A program made the position numbers and the translations under genes. Below, one piece after another: positions 25,641-34,410 of a DNA stretch of 34,410 bases. Numbering within the stretch: position 1 is the first letter of the stretch; each line of letters begins with the position of its first letter. Source of the DNA: Oxalobacteraceae bacterium. GTDB taxonomy: Bacteria; Pseudomonadota; Gammaproteobacteria; Burkholderiales; Burkholderiaceae_D. Below the pieces are notes generated by a model. That model searched no databases. It saw only the letters and a program-made list of their open reading frames with translations, and was not told where the DNA came from. The DNA lies in contig JAGKXB010000023.1 of NCBI GenBank assembly GCA_021151485.1, forward strand, positions 1 through 34,410, given 5' to 3'.

Positions 25641-27512
25641 ATGGCACTTCTGCAAATATCCGAGCCTGGCATGTCCACTGTCCCGCATCAGCGCAGGCTG
25701 GCGATTGGTATTGATTTGGGCACCACCAATTCCCTGGTTGCCACTGTCCGTAGCAGCATCGCTGAAGTGTTGAATGATGAGGAAGGGCGGCCATTATTGC
25801 CTTCCATCGTGCGTTATTTGCCCAACGGTCACGCGCATATTGGCTACAAAGCGCAGCTGGCCCAAACGACAGATCCTAAAAACACCATTGTTTCAGTTAA
25901 ACGATTGATGGGGCGTGGTTTAAAAGACATCGCTTATGTAGAAAATCTACCTTACGATTTTTCCGATGCCGATGGTATGGTGCAGTTGAAAACAGTGGCT
26001 GGAACAAAAAGCCCAGTGCAGATTTCGGCTGAAATTCTCGCCACTTTACGTCAACGAGCAGAAGATAGCTTGGGCGATGAGTTAGTTGGCGCCGTCATCA
26101 CGGTACCCGCTTATTTTGACGATGCGCAACGACAAGCTACCAGAGATGCTGCTCAACTTGCTGGTTTAAATGTATTGCGCTTATTGAGCGAACCCACGGC
26201 TGCCGCCATTGCTTATGGTTTGGACCATACTCAGGGCGAAGAGGGGATTTATGCGGTCTATGATTTAGGCGGTGGTACGTTTGATATTTCTATCCTGAAA
26301 TTGAGCAAAGGCGTGTTTGAAGTGCTGTCCACCGGCGGCGACTCTGCGTTGGGGGGCGATGATTTCGATCACCGGCTTTTTTGCTGGATCATCGAGCAAG
26401 CAGCATTAGCACCATTGTCGGATGAAGATACACGCACTTTAATGGTGAAATCACGGGACGCTAAAGAAGTGCTGTCCATGCATGCGGAAGCATCGATTGA
26501 TGCGGTTTTGCGTTCAGGTGAAGAAGTACATGTGACTTTAAGCGCCGCAAAATTTGCTGAAATCACCCAAAATTTGGTGAACAAAACCATGCTGGCGGTG
26601 AAAAAAGCCTTACGCGATGCGCAATTGGATGCGGATGACGTCGATGGCATTGTGTTAGTCGGCGGTGCTACGCGCATGCCGCATATACGGCGTGCAGTTG
26701 GGGACTTTTTTCACAAAACACCATATGCCAATATCGATCCCGATAAAGTCGTCGCGCTCGGCGCTGCGATGCAAGCTAATTTGCTGGCGGGTAATCGTGC
26801 TGCTGGCGATGATTGGTTATTGTTGGACGTGATTCCACTTTCATTAGGCGTGGAAACTATGGGCGGTTTGGTGGAAAAAATTATTCCGCGCAACACCACT
26901 ATTCCTTGTGCCAGGGCGCAGGAATTCACTACTTTTAAAGATGGTCAAACCAGCTTGTCGATTCATGTTTTGCAAGGCGAACGTGAATTGGTGACGGATT
27001 GTCGCTCACTGGCAAAATTCGAATTACGCGACATTCCACCCATGGCGGCCGGTGCTGCGCGGATTCGGATTACGTATCAAGTCGATGCGGATGGTTTGTT
27101 ATCGATCTCAGCACGCGAGCAGCGTTCTGGTGTCGAGGCCTCAATTGTGGTGAAACCTTCCTACGGTTTAAGCGACGAAGAGGTCGCCAAAATGTTGCAA
27201 GACTCCTTTACTTCTGCGGAAGCGGACATGCAATCACGTGCCTTAAGAGAACAGCAAGTGGATGCAGAGCGGATCGTGTTGGCGACTCAATCAGCCTTGG
27301 ATGCAGACGGACATTTGTTATCCAGCGATGAGCGCAGTGTGGTGGATGGCTTGTTGCAGGCAGTACAAGCTTCATTAAAAGATGAAAACGTCGATGCCAT
27401 TAAATTGGCTGTCGATGCATTAGCTAGCGGAACAGAAGAGTTTGCCGCCCGTCGCATGGATCAAAGCGTTCGTATGGCATTGGCTGGCAAAAAATTAGAA
27501 GAAATTGTTTGA
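25641..27512 (+). CDS. hscA: Fe-S protein assembly chaperone HscA
   Basis: HscA is the Hsp70-type ATPase that binds the LPPVK motif of IscU and drives cluster transfer. The start [20 protein letters not shown] is the conserved beta/gammaproteobacterial one. The ATPase domain (about 20-385) shows [12 protein letters not shown], the phosphate loop [11 protein letters not shown] and [13 protein letters not shown]. The substrate-binding domain and C-terminal lid follow. The product is 623 residues. A 106-nt gap with a REP-like palindrome separates it from hscB; fdx follows 19 nt later. Confidence 0.97.
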   Translation: MALLQISEPGMSTVPHQRRLAIGIDLGTTNSLVATVRSSIAEVLNDEEGRPLLPSIVRYLPNGHAHIGYKAQLAQTTDPKNTIVSVKRLMGRGLKDIAYVENLPYDFSDADGMVQLKTVAGTKSPVQISAEILATLRQRAEDSLGDELVGAVITVPAYFDDAQRQATRDAAQLAGLNVLRLLSEPTAAAIAYGLDHTQGEEGIYAVYDLGGGTFDISILKLSKGVFEVLSTGGDSALGGDDFDHRLFCWIIEQAALAPLSDEDTRTLMVKSRDAKEVLSMHAEASIDAVLRSGEEVHVTLSAAKFAEITQNLVNKTMLAVKKALRDAQLDADDVDGIVLVGGATRMPHIRRAVGDFFHKTPYANIDPDKVVALGAAMQANLLAGNRAAGDDWLLLDVIPLSLGVETMGGLVEKIIPRNTTIPCARAQEFTTFKDGQTSLSIHVLQGERELVTDCRSLAKFELRDIPPMAAGAARIRITYQVDADGLLSISAREQRSGVEASIVVKPSYGLSDEEVAKMLQDSFTSAEADMQSRALREQQVDAERIVLATQSALDADGHLLSSDERSVVDGLLQAVQASLKDENVDAIKLAVDALASGTEEFAARRMDQSVRMALAGKKLEEIV

Positions 27513-27531
27513 AACCAAAAAGGTGAATTGA

Positions 27532-27870
27532 GTGCCTCAAATTGTTGTCTTACCCCATGCTGTTTTATGCCCAGAAGGAGCCGTTATTGATGCGCCAGCT
27601 GGTAAATCACTGTGCGATATTTTGCTTGATCACGATATTGAGATTGAACACGCCTGTGAAAAATCCTGCGCCTGCACGACTTGTCATGTGTTGATAAGGG
27701 AAGGTTTTGCATCACTCAACCCGGCTGAAGAAACTGAAGAAGATTTGTTAGATAAAGCTTGGGGGTTGGAAGCAGATTCCCGCTTGTCTTGCCAATCGAT
27801 TTTGCACGATGAAGATTTGGTGGTGGAAATTCCTAAATACACCATTAATCAAGTCAGTGAAAATCATTGA
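27532..27870 (+). CDS. fdx: ISC-type [2Fe-2S] ferredoxin
   Basis: This adrenodoxin-type ferredoxin supplies electrons for cluster building on IscU. The start codon is GTG, with AGGTGA a few nt ahead. The four cluster ligands are Cys42, Cys48, Cys51 (ACEKSCACTTCHV) and Cys87 (RLSCQSI), at the positions of E. coli Fdx; Cys46 is an extra. Length is 112 residues. It ends the isc operon; iscX, which follows in many genomes, is absent. Confidence 0.96.
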   Translation: MPQIVVLPHAVLCPEGAVIDAPAGKSLCDILLDHDIEIEHACEKSCACTTCHVLIREGFASLNPAEETEEDLLDKAWGLEADSRLSCQSILHDEDLVVEIPKYTINQVSENH

Positions 27871-27896
27871 TTATTAAGCGCACCCAAGCCCATCGC

Positions 27897-28451
27897 TTAG
27901 TCGTTATTTCCGGTCAGGGCGGCTACGGTGCGATCTTTTAAGACCAGCAGCTTTTGAACCTTACTACCCAAGTTCATCAATTGCAGCATGGATTCGGGCG
28001 ACAGGCGCTGAAGTTCGTCGAACCAGTTGTTAGCCAATTCTGCCAATTCATACATTTCACGCATGCGGCTTAGGGCATAGCCTTCCGATTCAGCAACTGA
28101 TGGATCAAGCAAGGCTTGACGCAACATGGTCAAAGTTGGCTCTACTTCGCGTCGCCGTCTTTCGGCAGCGACCGCTTTGAAGATATCCCACACACTGCCC
28201 AGCGTGGCGTAGTACTCACGTCGGTCACCTGGTTTTCGCGTCAGCTTGACTAGTTGCCATGCTTCCAACTCCTTGAGGCTGATGCTGATATTTGAACGCG
28301 AAATACCCAATGCTTCGCCAATGTCATCGGCATTGAGCGAGTTTTCGGAAACCAGCAGCAGCGCGTAGACCTGGCTAACCGTTCGGTTGATGCCCCAACG
28401 GCTGCCCATTTCTCCGAAGTGCGCAACAAAGGAATCGACTATGGGGGACAT
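27897..28451 (-). CDS. GbsR/MarR-type transcriptional regulator
   Basis: The start at 28451 gives MSPIVDSFVAHFGEMGSRWG, the family opening, with AGGA 9 nt ahead; the frame is open further upstream through an intergenic stretch. The 184-residue product has a winged helix with ADDIGEALGISRSNISISLK as the recognition part and a wing at KPGDRREYYA, followed by a C-terminal helical dimerisation or effector domain. It lies 115 nt after cydB in the same direction and may control the cydAB oxidase; that is inference from position. The ligand is unknown. It converges on fdx, 26 nt apart. Confidence 0.85.
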   Translation of the reverse strand: MSPIVDSFVAHFGEMGSRWGINRTVSQVYALLLVSENSLNADDIGEALGISRSNISISLKELEAWQLVKLTRKPGDRREYYATLGSVWDIFKAVAAERRRREVEPTLTMLRQALLDPSVAESEGYALSRMREMYELAELANNWFDELQRLSPESMLQLMNLGSKVQKLLVLKDRTVAALTGNND

Positions 28452-28483
28452 GGTGAGCATTCCTAGCTTTAAAAAAGAGCCGG

Positions 28484-28512
28484 ATTTTAACATCCCAGTA
28501 TTCAATACCCAA
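28484..28512 (-). promoter_or_regulatory. Possible promoter of the GbsR-type regulator
   Basis: On the minus strand, TTGGGT (28507-28512) and TAAAAT (28484-28489) are 17 nt apart. The -10 matches consensus in five positions, the -35 in three. It would allow the regulator to be expressed apart from cydAB. Repeated TTATTGG words occur just upstream. Confidence 0.4.
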
Positions 28513-28566
28513 TAACCAATAACCTCAATCAAAGGCACCCTACCAAAAATTGCCCGTTAGTCACTC

Positions 28567-29616
28567 TCAATACTTGAGGGCGGTGCTCTTTCCCCAAAAT
28601 ACGCGATAGGCAAACACGGTGTAAGCGATGATGATTGGCAAAACCACCACCACACCATAGAAAATAACCATCAACGCTTGGGGGGAACTAGCGGCCTGCC
28701 ATAAGGTGAGTTTGTCCACCACCAACCAGGGGAAAAGGCTGTAGGCAAGACCATAAAAAACTAGCAGAAAAATGCCTACGGTACTGGCAAACGGCACAGC
28801 GGCACCATATTGATTACCTTGGTTTAAGCGAGTCGGCAAACGTCTGAGGCTACGTGCAATCACAACAAACAGGGCCACGGTCATGGCAGGGATTGGTAGC
28901 AACAGCACCACATTTGGGAAGCTGAACCATTTGTCAAAAATTCGCTCGCTAACCCAAGGTGTTGCCAGCGAAATGGCTGCTATGCCAAGAGCCGTGAACC
29001 ACAAGCTGCCTTGAGCCCAACGCACGGCTTTGAGTTGTAATGCGCCTTCAGTTTTCATAATCAGCCACCCAGCACCAAGTAAACAATAGGCAGCCACCAT
29101 GCACAAACCAATCATTACACTGAACAGTCGACTACCCCAATCGCTGGCGAATCCCGTCACCAACGACCCCAGCATAAAACCTTGCGACCAGCTTGCCAGC
29201 AACGAACCGGCATAAAAAGCGCGATCCCAAAGTGGCTTGTGCTCGGCACGCGCTTTGACTCGAAAGTCAAACGCTACGCCACGCAAAGTCAGCGCGACTA
29301 ACATCAACGCCACTGGCAAATACAGTGCGCCCAAAATCACCCCATGCGCCAAAGGGAAAGCCACGAGCAACACACCGACACCTAGCACTAGCCAGGTTTC
29401 ATTCGCATCCCAGAACGGCCCGATGCTCGCAATCATGATGTCTCGCTGTTCCTCGTTGTCTGCGCTTCGCAACAACACGCCAACACCTAAGTCATAGCCA
29501 TCCAAAATCACATAAGCCAACATAGCCAGCGCCATGATTACTGCAAATACTAAAGGCAGCCAACCAGCTGGTTGGCTGAGGTCAGGAAAGGTCAAGTAGG
29601 CTAAAGCGTCATGCAT
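28567..29616 (-). CDS. cydB: Cytochrome bd-type quinol oxidase subunit II
   Basis: CydB pairs with CydA in the bd oxidase, which reduces O2 to water with quinol electrons at the inner membrane. The ATG at 29616 has AAGGAG 6 nt ahead. The product, 349 residues, shows eight or nine hydrophobic segments and conserved DGYDLGVGVLL and GPFWDANETWLVLG motifs. It overlaps the cydA end by 8 nt, so translation is coupled. The size and the partner's short Q-loop suggest the CIO (cyanide-insensitive) branch. Confidence 0.93.
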   Translation of the reverse strand: MHDALAYLTFPDLSQPAGWLPLVFAVIMALAMLAYVILDGYDLGVGVLLRSADNEEQRDIMIASIGPFWDANETWLVLGVGVLLVAFPLAHGVILGALYLPVALMLVALTLRGVAFDFRVKARAEHKPLWDRAFYAGSLLASWSQGFMLGSLVTGFASDWGSRLFSVMIGLCMVAAYCLLGAGWLIMKTEGALQLKAVRWAQGSLWFTALGIAAISLATPWVSERIFDKWFSFPNVVLLLPIPAMTVALFVVIARSLRRLPTRLNQGNQYGAAVPFASTVGIFLLVFYGLAYSLFPWLVVDKLTLWQAASSPQALMVIFYGVVVVLPIIIAYTVFAYRVFWGKSTALKY

Positions 29617-31000
29617 GGTGGACTCCTTTGAGATTGGTACTGGCACTTACTTCATTTTTGGACGGATCTATTGTTGGCAGTGTTGCCTTATAAGCCAAAT
29701 AGAACACCACTCGTACGTAAGCCACCAACAGCAAGGCGTAGAGCACCAGGTACATGCCTAGGGTGAATGCAATGTTGGCAGCGGGCACTGTCGACGCTGC
29801 CTGTGCCGCGGTCAAGATACCCTGCACCAGCCAGGGCTGGCGACCGATCTCTGTCACATACCAGCCTGCCACCAACGCTACCCAGCCAGCAAAAGTCATG
29901 GCGACTAACACGCGTAGCAACCAATTAGCCGGCACACCATCGCCCGTCGATATACGCACATTACGCCTGACTTGCCACATAGCCAGCCAGCTCACTGCGA
30001 GCATCAACAGACCCACTCCGACCATGATGCGGAAGGCCCAAAATACGGGTGCAACTGGTGGATGCAAGTTGCCAAAATCTTTAATGCCTTTAATCTCTCC
30101 ATTCCAGTCATGCTTGAGATAGAAAGAGGCGAGTTTAGGAATGGCAATTTCAAATCGGTTACTTTGGGTTTTGCTATCGGGAAGTGCAAACAACACAGCC
30201 GGAGCACCTTTTTGTGTATCCCATACACCTTCCATCGCCGCAATTTTGGCCGGTTGATGTTCTAAGGTATTGAGGCCGTGCAAGTCACCCACCAATATTT
30301 GTATAGGAATCAATACGGCGGCAATCACGATGCCAGTTTGCAGAGTGGCTTTCACTTCCAACACACGGTTACCCTTGAGCCAGCGATAGGCGCTGAGCCC
30401 CGCCAGCAAGAATCCCACCGTCAGACATGAGGCAATCAACATGTGTGCCATGCGGTAAGGGAAGGAGGGATTGAAAATAACCTGCATCCAACTAGTCACA
30501 TGCACTTTGCCGTCAATCATTGCAAAACCGGCTGGCGTGTGCATCCACGAGTTCAACGCCAAAATCCAGAAAGCGGAGGCTGTGGTTCCCGCTGCGACCA
30601 AAAAGGTGGCCGTTGTATGCACTCGCTCACTTACCTTGCCACGTCCAAACAGCATGATTCCCAGCATCGTGGCTTCCAGAAAAAATGCCGTGAGCACTTC
30701 ATAGGCCAGTAAAGGCCCCGCCACATTGCCTACCGTATTCATAAATCCCGGCCAATTAGTGCCGAATTGAAAACTCATGGTGATACCGCTGACCACGCCA
30801 AGAGCAAAAGTCAGCGCAAACACTTTTACCCAGAATTGGTAGGCATCCATCCAATGATTCTGGCCGGTACGTACGAAACGCAACTTGAAGAAGAGCAGCA
30901 CCCATCCCAGCGCGATACTGATGGTGGGAAATAGAATGTGGAAGGTGATGTTGGCCGCAAACTGCATGCGGGCCAGCACAATAGGATCAAGGTTGTCCAT
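29609..31000 (-). CDS. cydA: Cytochrome bd-type quinol oxidase subunit I
   Basis: CydA carries hemes b558, b595 and d. The ATG at 31000 with GGAG 6 nt ahead gives MDNLDPIVLARMQFAANITF; the frame is open 42 codons upstream but that is not conserved. The product is 463 residues. Likely heme ligands are His21 (TFHILFP), His186 (FPYRMAHM) and Met326 (FRIMVGVG), with the heme/proton-channel Glu101 and Glu109. The loop after GDLHGLNTLEHQPAK (Q-loop) is short, as in the CIO branch. About 180 nt upstream of the start lies a (TCTA)17 tract, which could influence its expression. Confidence 0.94.
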   Translation of the reverse strand: MDNLDPIVLARMQFAANITFHILFPTISIALGWVLLFFKLRFVRTGQNHWMDAYQFWVKVFALTFALGVVSGITMSFQFGTNWPGFMNTVGNVAGPLLAYEVLTAFFLEATMLGIMLFGRGKVSERVHTTATFLVAAGTTASAFWILALNSWMHTPAGFAMIDGKVHVTSWMQVIFNPSFPYRMAHMLIASCLTVGFLLAGLSAYRWLKGNRVLEVKATLQTGIVIAAVLIPIQILVGDLHGLNTLEHQPAKIAAMEGVWDTQKGAPAVLFALPDSKTQSNRFEIAIPKLASFYLKHDWNGEIKGIKDFGNLHPPVAPVFWAFRIMVGVGLLMLAVSWLAMWQVRRNVRISTGDGVPANWLLRVLVAMTFAGWVALVAGWYVTEIGRQPWLVQGILTAAQAASTVPAANIAFTLGMYLVLYALLLVAYVRVVFYLAYKATLPTIDPSKNEVSASTNLKGVHHA

Positions 31001-31177
31001 CGTAGGCTCCAATGAGTAGTAGGTATTCGCGGTAGTTTTTCGCACCATGTATTTGCCATTGAGAGGATGCGCTGAAACCAACCTCAGTAGTGCACAACAA
31101 AGGATTCGGCATCCCAACGCAGACATGATGAAAATTTCTAATTTTCAGAAAACATTGAATTTTAACACTCAAATGAT

Positions 31178-31401
<224 letters not shown>

Positions 31402-33498
31402 TTAACAGTGTGCTTCACTGATTTTTTGCTGGCTATGATTCACCACTTGAAAAGCCGCAAGATAGCGTGAATAACGTGCTATCTCTTCCTGCCCTTGATA
31501 ACTTAAAGCAAATGCCAAATATTGGTCTGTCGATTCTTCGATTAATTTTTGAAATTGTATTTTTTTAGCTTCTGCAATGGAAGGAGCAGAGGCGGGGTTG
31601 CAGTAGTAATCACGCAATGTTTCTAAGAGCGTCGCAGCTTGATAACCACCACTACAACAAGGTGGACAATACAACAAAAATTGTAAGTTTTCTAAGATGT
31701 CATTTTGATTGGCTGTAGTGCCACATACAAACAGATCTTGATAATCGGTATGGATTTTTACTTTTCCATCAGCGACGGTCAAAATCTTTCTGGCTAGTAA
31801 TTTACCCACTCCATCGGCGACTTGCCCAGATCCCGCAACGGAATCAGTACCATGTAGTAAATTTAACAATGATAATAAAGAGTCTGATGCATTGTTTTCT
31901 TTGGGGAAATCATCACGACCAGTTTCTATTTTTTGTAGAGTGCGTAGTGCCTCCAATCGTTGTTCTTGTTTGTTATTAAATTTTGTTGTTACCCATTCTT
32001 TGAGTTGCCTTTTTACGTTAGATACTCGATCTTGCACCAATCCAAAAGTCATCAATGATGCGCCATCACAGGCGACATCGTTCATATAAAACCTCCAGCG
32101 TGAACAAGCATCCATATCTGCAAAAGTTTTTGCATGATAGTCATTCGCAAGTGTTCTTCTTTGCTCGGCTTTTACCAACTCTGCTTTGACTGTATTTTCA
32201 TTAGTGAAATTAAGCACATGTGGTTGCAAAACTCTCTGTTTTTGCTCTTCCAGTTGTTCTGCTTGTAACTGCATAGCTGTTTCATGTGCTCTTTGTGCTG
32301 ATTGCAATTCACTATGTATATTGACGGTAACGGCTTTCGTGACGCCAGGCGTATAAGGATTGCTGTAGAGCGGGGTGTTGTATTTCAAAGCACCCACCAA
32401 TGCAGATGGCAGGGCTACGGTTCCGGCAATGGTTAATGCTAATTGAGTAATGCTGGGAAATTGCTCTATCATGCCGACCGTCATTGTCCCCAAAGATGCA
32501 GCTCCCCCAGCAAACAACATCCAACTCGCCAGATTTTTACGCAGTAGCGAGAGTTCAGTTTCGAAATGTTCTGTTTGTATGCGACTAGACTCTTCGTTGG
32601 TTTTGGTTTGTTCCTCGTTTTCTTTAATCATTGCTAGCGTTTGCTCAATATGTTCATTTGTTTTTTTTATATGTAACTTAGCTTCTTCGCCAGTCATCGG
32701 TGGCTCTGAAAAAAGTGGGGTAAATAAATCTTTGCGTAACGCCAAGAGCTGCGTTTCAAGTTGCTCTTTTTGTGTTCGTCTAGCATCTTCGCTTTCTTTA
32801 ATGATGCTCAATCGGTTTGTCGTTTGGTTAATGCGATCAAGTGTATTTTTCACGTGCAAGCATGCATTAGCTGTAGTCAGATAAATACTGGCGGATAAAA
32901 GTGGAGCAAAAAATTGACCAATAACCATCAGAGTAGAAGCCGCTGCTGCTGATTGCCCCGGAATTCTTTGCATAAATTTGGCGGTTGTTAGTTCCTGCTG
33001 GATAAATTCTTCCAATGCATCGATTTCAACAGCTGAGCCATGTATTTTTTTTAATTCTGCCAGTTCATTTAATGCCGTTTCAAAACGATCTATTTGTTTT
33101 TTATAAGCAGTAGCGACATTGATGGATGCTAAAGCACCGGCTACACCGACGGTTACAGAAGCTACGGCACTCGCAATTTCCGCACCGTCTTTGGGGATAC
33201 TGATTGCATGCGCATGCATTTCTGCCTTTTGCCCACTGGCATTCATGCCTGTATCAACGGCATTGACCAAGGCATCACCAGCTTGTTTGGCACAACAAGC
33301 TGCAGTTGCAATCCCCTCAGTTGCAGCATCCATTGTTTTTGGCATTGATTTTTGTGGCGCTGAATCTGCATTTGAATCAGTCGTTATCGTCACTTTTGCT
33401 GATTGGGCTTCTATATCTAAATTTAAAGATTCTTGTTGTTTGATTGATAAAAGGTTAGGCCAGCTAAAAAAAGTACGAGGGATGGTATTGATATACAT
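31402..33498 (-). CDS. Orphan protein with hydrophobic and coiled-coil segments, possible effector
   Basis: I do not recognise a family. The ATG at 33498 has AGGG 6 nt ahead; another ATG at 33504 is directly next to that AGGG and less likely. The product is 698 residues with no N-terminal signal peptide. Hydrophobic segments lie at about 107-132 (ASAVASVTVGVAGALASINV), 184-211 and a double one at 326-372. Two similar charged helical stretches (about 231-260, IIKESEDARRTQKEQLETQL, and 290-325, MIKENEEQTKTNEE) suggest an internal duplication; a further coiled coil lies at about 398-425. The C-terminal third is soluble and has the cluster YCPPCCSGG (about 610-618). Composition is A+T-rich. It follows a small membrane-protein gene by 9 nt. 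The architecture resembles membrane-inserting translocators or host-targeted effectors, but that is only inference. Confidence 0.75.
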   Translation of the reverse strand: MYINTIPRTFFSWPNLLSIKQQESLNLDIEAQSAKVTITTDSNADSAPQKSMPKTMDAATEGIATAACCAKQAGDALVNAVDTGMNASGQKAEMHAHAISIPKDGAEIASAVASVTVGVAGALASINVATAYKKQIDRFETALNELAELKKIHGSAVEIDALEEFIQQELTTAKFMQRIPGQSAAAASTLMVIGQFFAPLLSASIYLTTANACLHVKNTLDRINQTTNRLSIIKESEDARRTQKEQLETQLLALRKDLFTPLFSEPPMTGEEAKLHIKKTNEHIEQTLAMIKENEEQTKTNEESSRIQTEHFETELSLLRKNLASWMLFAGGAASLGTMTVGMIEQFPSITQLALTIAGTVALPSALVGALKYNTPLYSNPYTPGVTKAVTVNIHSELQSAQRAHETAMQLQAEQLEEQKQRVLQPHVLNFTNENTVKAELVKAEQRRTLANDYHAKTFADMDACSRWRFYMNDVACDGASLMTFGLVQDRVSNVKRQLKEWVTTKFNNKQEQRLEALRTLQKIETGRDDFPKENNASDSLLSLLNLLHGTDSVAGSGQVADGVGKLLARKILTVADGKVKIHTDYQDLFVCGTTANQNDILENLQFLLYCPPCCSGGYQAATLLETLRDYYCNPASAPSIAEAKKIQFQKLIEESTDQYLAFALSYQGQEEIARYSRYLAAFQVVNHSQQKISEAHC

Positions 33499-33507
33499 AG
33501 TCATCCC

Positions 33508-33687
33508 TTATTTATTGGAAATTTGTTTAACTGTTGAATGAGTAGGAGCTAACAACATTCTTACTGATTCATTAGGCAAAACAATGAATGTGGAGGTGAG
33601 TTTGTGATAATTAAGATAAGCAAGAATACCAATTGTTATAAATGTGATAATACTAAGGGCGGTGAAGATTTTACGTTTGGTCGACAT
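33508..33687 (-). CDS. Small single-pass membrane protein
   Basis: The ATG at 33687 with AGGAAG 5 nt ahead gives 59 residues, MSTKRKIFTALSIITFITIG onward: a basic N terminus, one hydrophobic helix (about 8-26) and a short polar C-terminal part of about 33 residues. The frame is open 12 codons further up without a better site. No family is recognised. It lies 9 nt before the 698-residue orphan gene, so the two probably form one operon and may act together. The strong ribosome binding site supports a real gene. Confidence 0.7.
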   Translation of the reverse strand: MSTKRKIFTALSIITFITIGILAYLNYHKLTSTFIVLPNESVRMLLAPTHSTVKQISNK

Positions 33688-33727
33688 GACAACTTCCTGT
33701 ATTGAAATAATGTGTAATAGCAAGCCG

Positions 33728-33749
33728 AGCTTTGTATAAACACAAAGCT
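33728..33749. repeat. Hairpin between the DUF2946 gene and the small membrane protein gene
   Basis: AGCTTTGT, loop ATAAAC and ACAAAGCT form a perfect 8-bp stem. No T-run follows on either side, so it is more likely an mRNA structure or operator-like palindrome than a terminator. Confidence 0.5.
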
Positions 33750-33767
33750 ACTGGCACTCAGTCAGAA

Positions 33768-34166
33768 TCAGGAAGCGAAAGGAGGTGCGCGCGATTGCGC
33801 GATTGTCCACATGAAGAGAGGACGTGGTGACTGATAGAAAAGGGTAGGGAATAAATCTAAACCTTTGTCTAGGGGTAAAACAAAGACAGTAGTAGGTAAT
33901 AGGCCAAAAGACCCTGCGTGCGTAGAGCAAAATGCACAGGATTCCAAGTGCAAAGTTTTTTTGGTGGGTAAGGAATGGTTAGAAGGCTGATTACCCGTCA
34001 CTTTTATCAACTTAGTACCAGTTGTTGAGCAAATTTCCATCCAAGAAATTCCTGAACTTTTGGTTATGCTTAACGTTTGAGAAATTGTGGGCACCAAGGC
34101 AGCCAGCAAAATCGCAAAACATGCGACCCATGCAGCAAATTGTCTTGTTGCTTTATTCATTCCCAT
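33768..34166 (-). CDS. DUF2946-family exported protein
   Basis: The 132-residue product has an N-terminal hydrophobic segment (about 10-30) consistent with a signal peptide or anchor, then the DUF2946 pattern: WMEICSTTGTKLI (Cys46), LESCAFCSTHAG (Cys77, Cys80, His83) and an end rich in Pro and Arg (SRAPPF). The Cys/His arrangement suggests metal binding, and relatives often lie near copper or TonB-receptor genes; here none adjoins. No good ribosome binding site is visible. It lies between the tRNA-Leu terminator and the small membrane protein gene. Confidence 0.75.
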   Translation of the reverse strand: MGMNKATRQFAAWVACFAILLAALVPTISQTLSITKSSGISWMEICSTTGTKLIKVTGNQPSNHSLPTKKTLHLESCAFCSTHAGSFGLLPTTVFVLPLDKGLDLFPTLFYQSPRPLFMWTIAQSRAPPFAS

Positions 34167-34208
34167 AACCGGATATTACCCTTTATTTCGCGGTATAAAT
34201 GGCAAATA

Positions 34209-34251
34209 AAAAAGCGATAAATCCTTGATTAATATAGATTTATCGCTTTTT
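34209..34251 (-). terminator. Bidirectional-looking terminator downstream of tRNA-Leu
   Basis: A perfect 15-bp inverted repeat (34209-34223 with 34237-34251, core GCGATAAATC/GATTTATCGC) surrounds a 13-nt loop, with A and T runs at the outer ends. On the minus strand it ends in a T-run and lies 25 nt after the tRNA, separating it from the DUF2946 gene. Confidence 0.85.
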
Positions 34252-34275
34252 GTAGTTGATTGCTTCGTTGTTTCT

Positions 34276-34362
34276 TGGTGCCCGGGGCCGGAATCGAACC
34301 GGCACACCCTTACGGGCGAGAGATTTTAAGTCTCTTGTGTCTACCAATTTCACCACCCGGGC
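34276..34362 (-). tRNA. tRNA-Leu (anticodon UAA), CCA encoded
   Basis: Read on the minus strand, the acceptor arms GCCCGGG and CCCGGGC pair and are followed by A and an encoded CCA. The anticodon arm is AGAGA-CTTAAAA-TCTCT, giving anticodon TAA. A long variable arm (CGCCCGTAAGGGTG) marks a class II tRNA, and the T arm CCGGTTCGATTCCGG is canonical. The D loop contains GGTAGACAC, as in leucine tRNAs. Confidence 0.97.
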
Positions 34363-34374
34363 GCACAGCAGGCT

Positions 34375-34380
34375 ATTATA
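34375..34380 (-). promoter_or_regulatory. Perfect -10 element of the tRNA-Leu promoter
   Basis: On the minus strand TATAAT lies 12 nt upstream of the mature tRNA 5' end, placing the start about 6 nt ahead of it. The -35 is poor; TTTTCC at 34397-34402 is the best candidate with 16 nt spacing. Confidence 0.6.
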
Positions 34381-34410
34381 GCATTAATGGCGTATTGGAA
34401 AAGACATTTC

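Noticed and set aside
31146..31170. Possible FNR/ANR box (TTGA...TCAA) upstream of cydA
   Set aside because: The two half-sites are 10 nt apart instead of the 6 required, so it does not fit the known operator.

Overview
The window looks like a chromosomal segment of a betaproteobacterium, probably Burkholderiales-related, with a rather A+T-rich genome and signs of a host-associated life. Three things point that way. The block orders rsfS-rlmH-maf-rng, divergent trmJ/suhB, and bamE-dapB-exbB-exbD divergent from fur are typical of that group. RimP, IscS, HscA and HpnD resemble their betaproteobacterial versions. Two large, A+T-rich genes without housekeeping homology sit among the core genes. 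No genus can be named from the sequence alone.

Layout. 30-3304 (+): ribosome silencing and RNA maturation genes (rsfS, rlmH, maf, rng). 3310-4975: trmJ (-) and suhB (+), divergent. 4996-7178 (-): hpnD-hpnE for squalene/hopanoid precursor synthesis, with no hpnC in view. 7297-13965 (+): a strong promoter, a short terminated leader or small RNA, then rimP-nusA-infB-rbfA-truB, the classic transcription/translation operon. 13974-16478 (-): bamE-dapB-exbB-exbD, divergent from fur (16610-17155, +). 17279-20374 (+): an RND exporter without an adaptor gene beside it. 20379-22358 (-): a protein with a candidate Cys-His-Asp protease core and 44-residue ankyrin-like repeats, best read as an EspL/ShET2-type secreted effector. 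22396-27870 (+): iscR-iscS-iscU-iscA-hscB-hscA-fdx, preceded by a near-consensus IscR type 1 site. 27897-31000 (-): cydA-cydB for a bd-type (CIO-like) oxidase, followed by a GbsR/MarR-type regulator. 31181-31248: a (TCTA)17 microsatellite upstream of cydA. 31402-33687 (-): a two-gene cassette of a 59-residue single-pass membrane protein and a 698-residue orphan protein with hydrophobic and coiled-coil segments. 33768-34166 (-): a DUF2946 protein. 34276-34362 (-): tRNA-Leu(UAA) with its own promoter and terminator.

How the parts fit. Most of the window is core machinery: ribosome assembly and initiation, Fe-S cluster biogenesis, lysine/cell-wall precursor synthesis, envelope assembly, proton-driven energy transduction and oxygen respiration. 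The most notable accessory features are the EspL-like effector candidate, whose upstream region is shared with the IscR-controlled promoter and which carries a near-perfect 132-bp internal duplication; the orphan membrane/coiled-coil protein; the microsatellite in front of cydA; and the small terminated transcript in front of rimP. No secretion-system genes are present, so a secreted role for the two large orphan proteins is inference.
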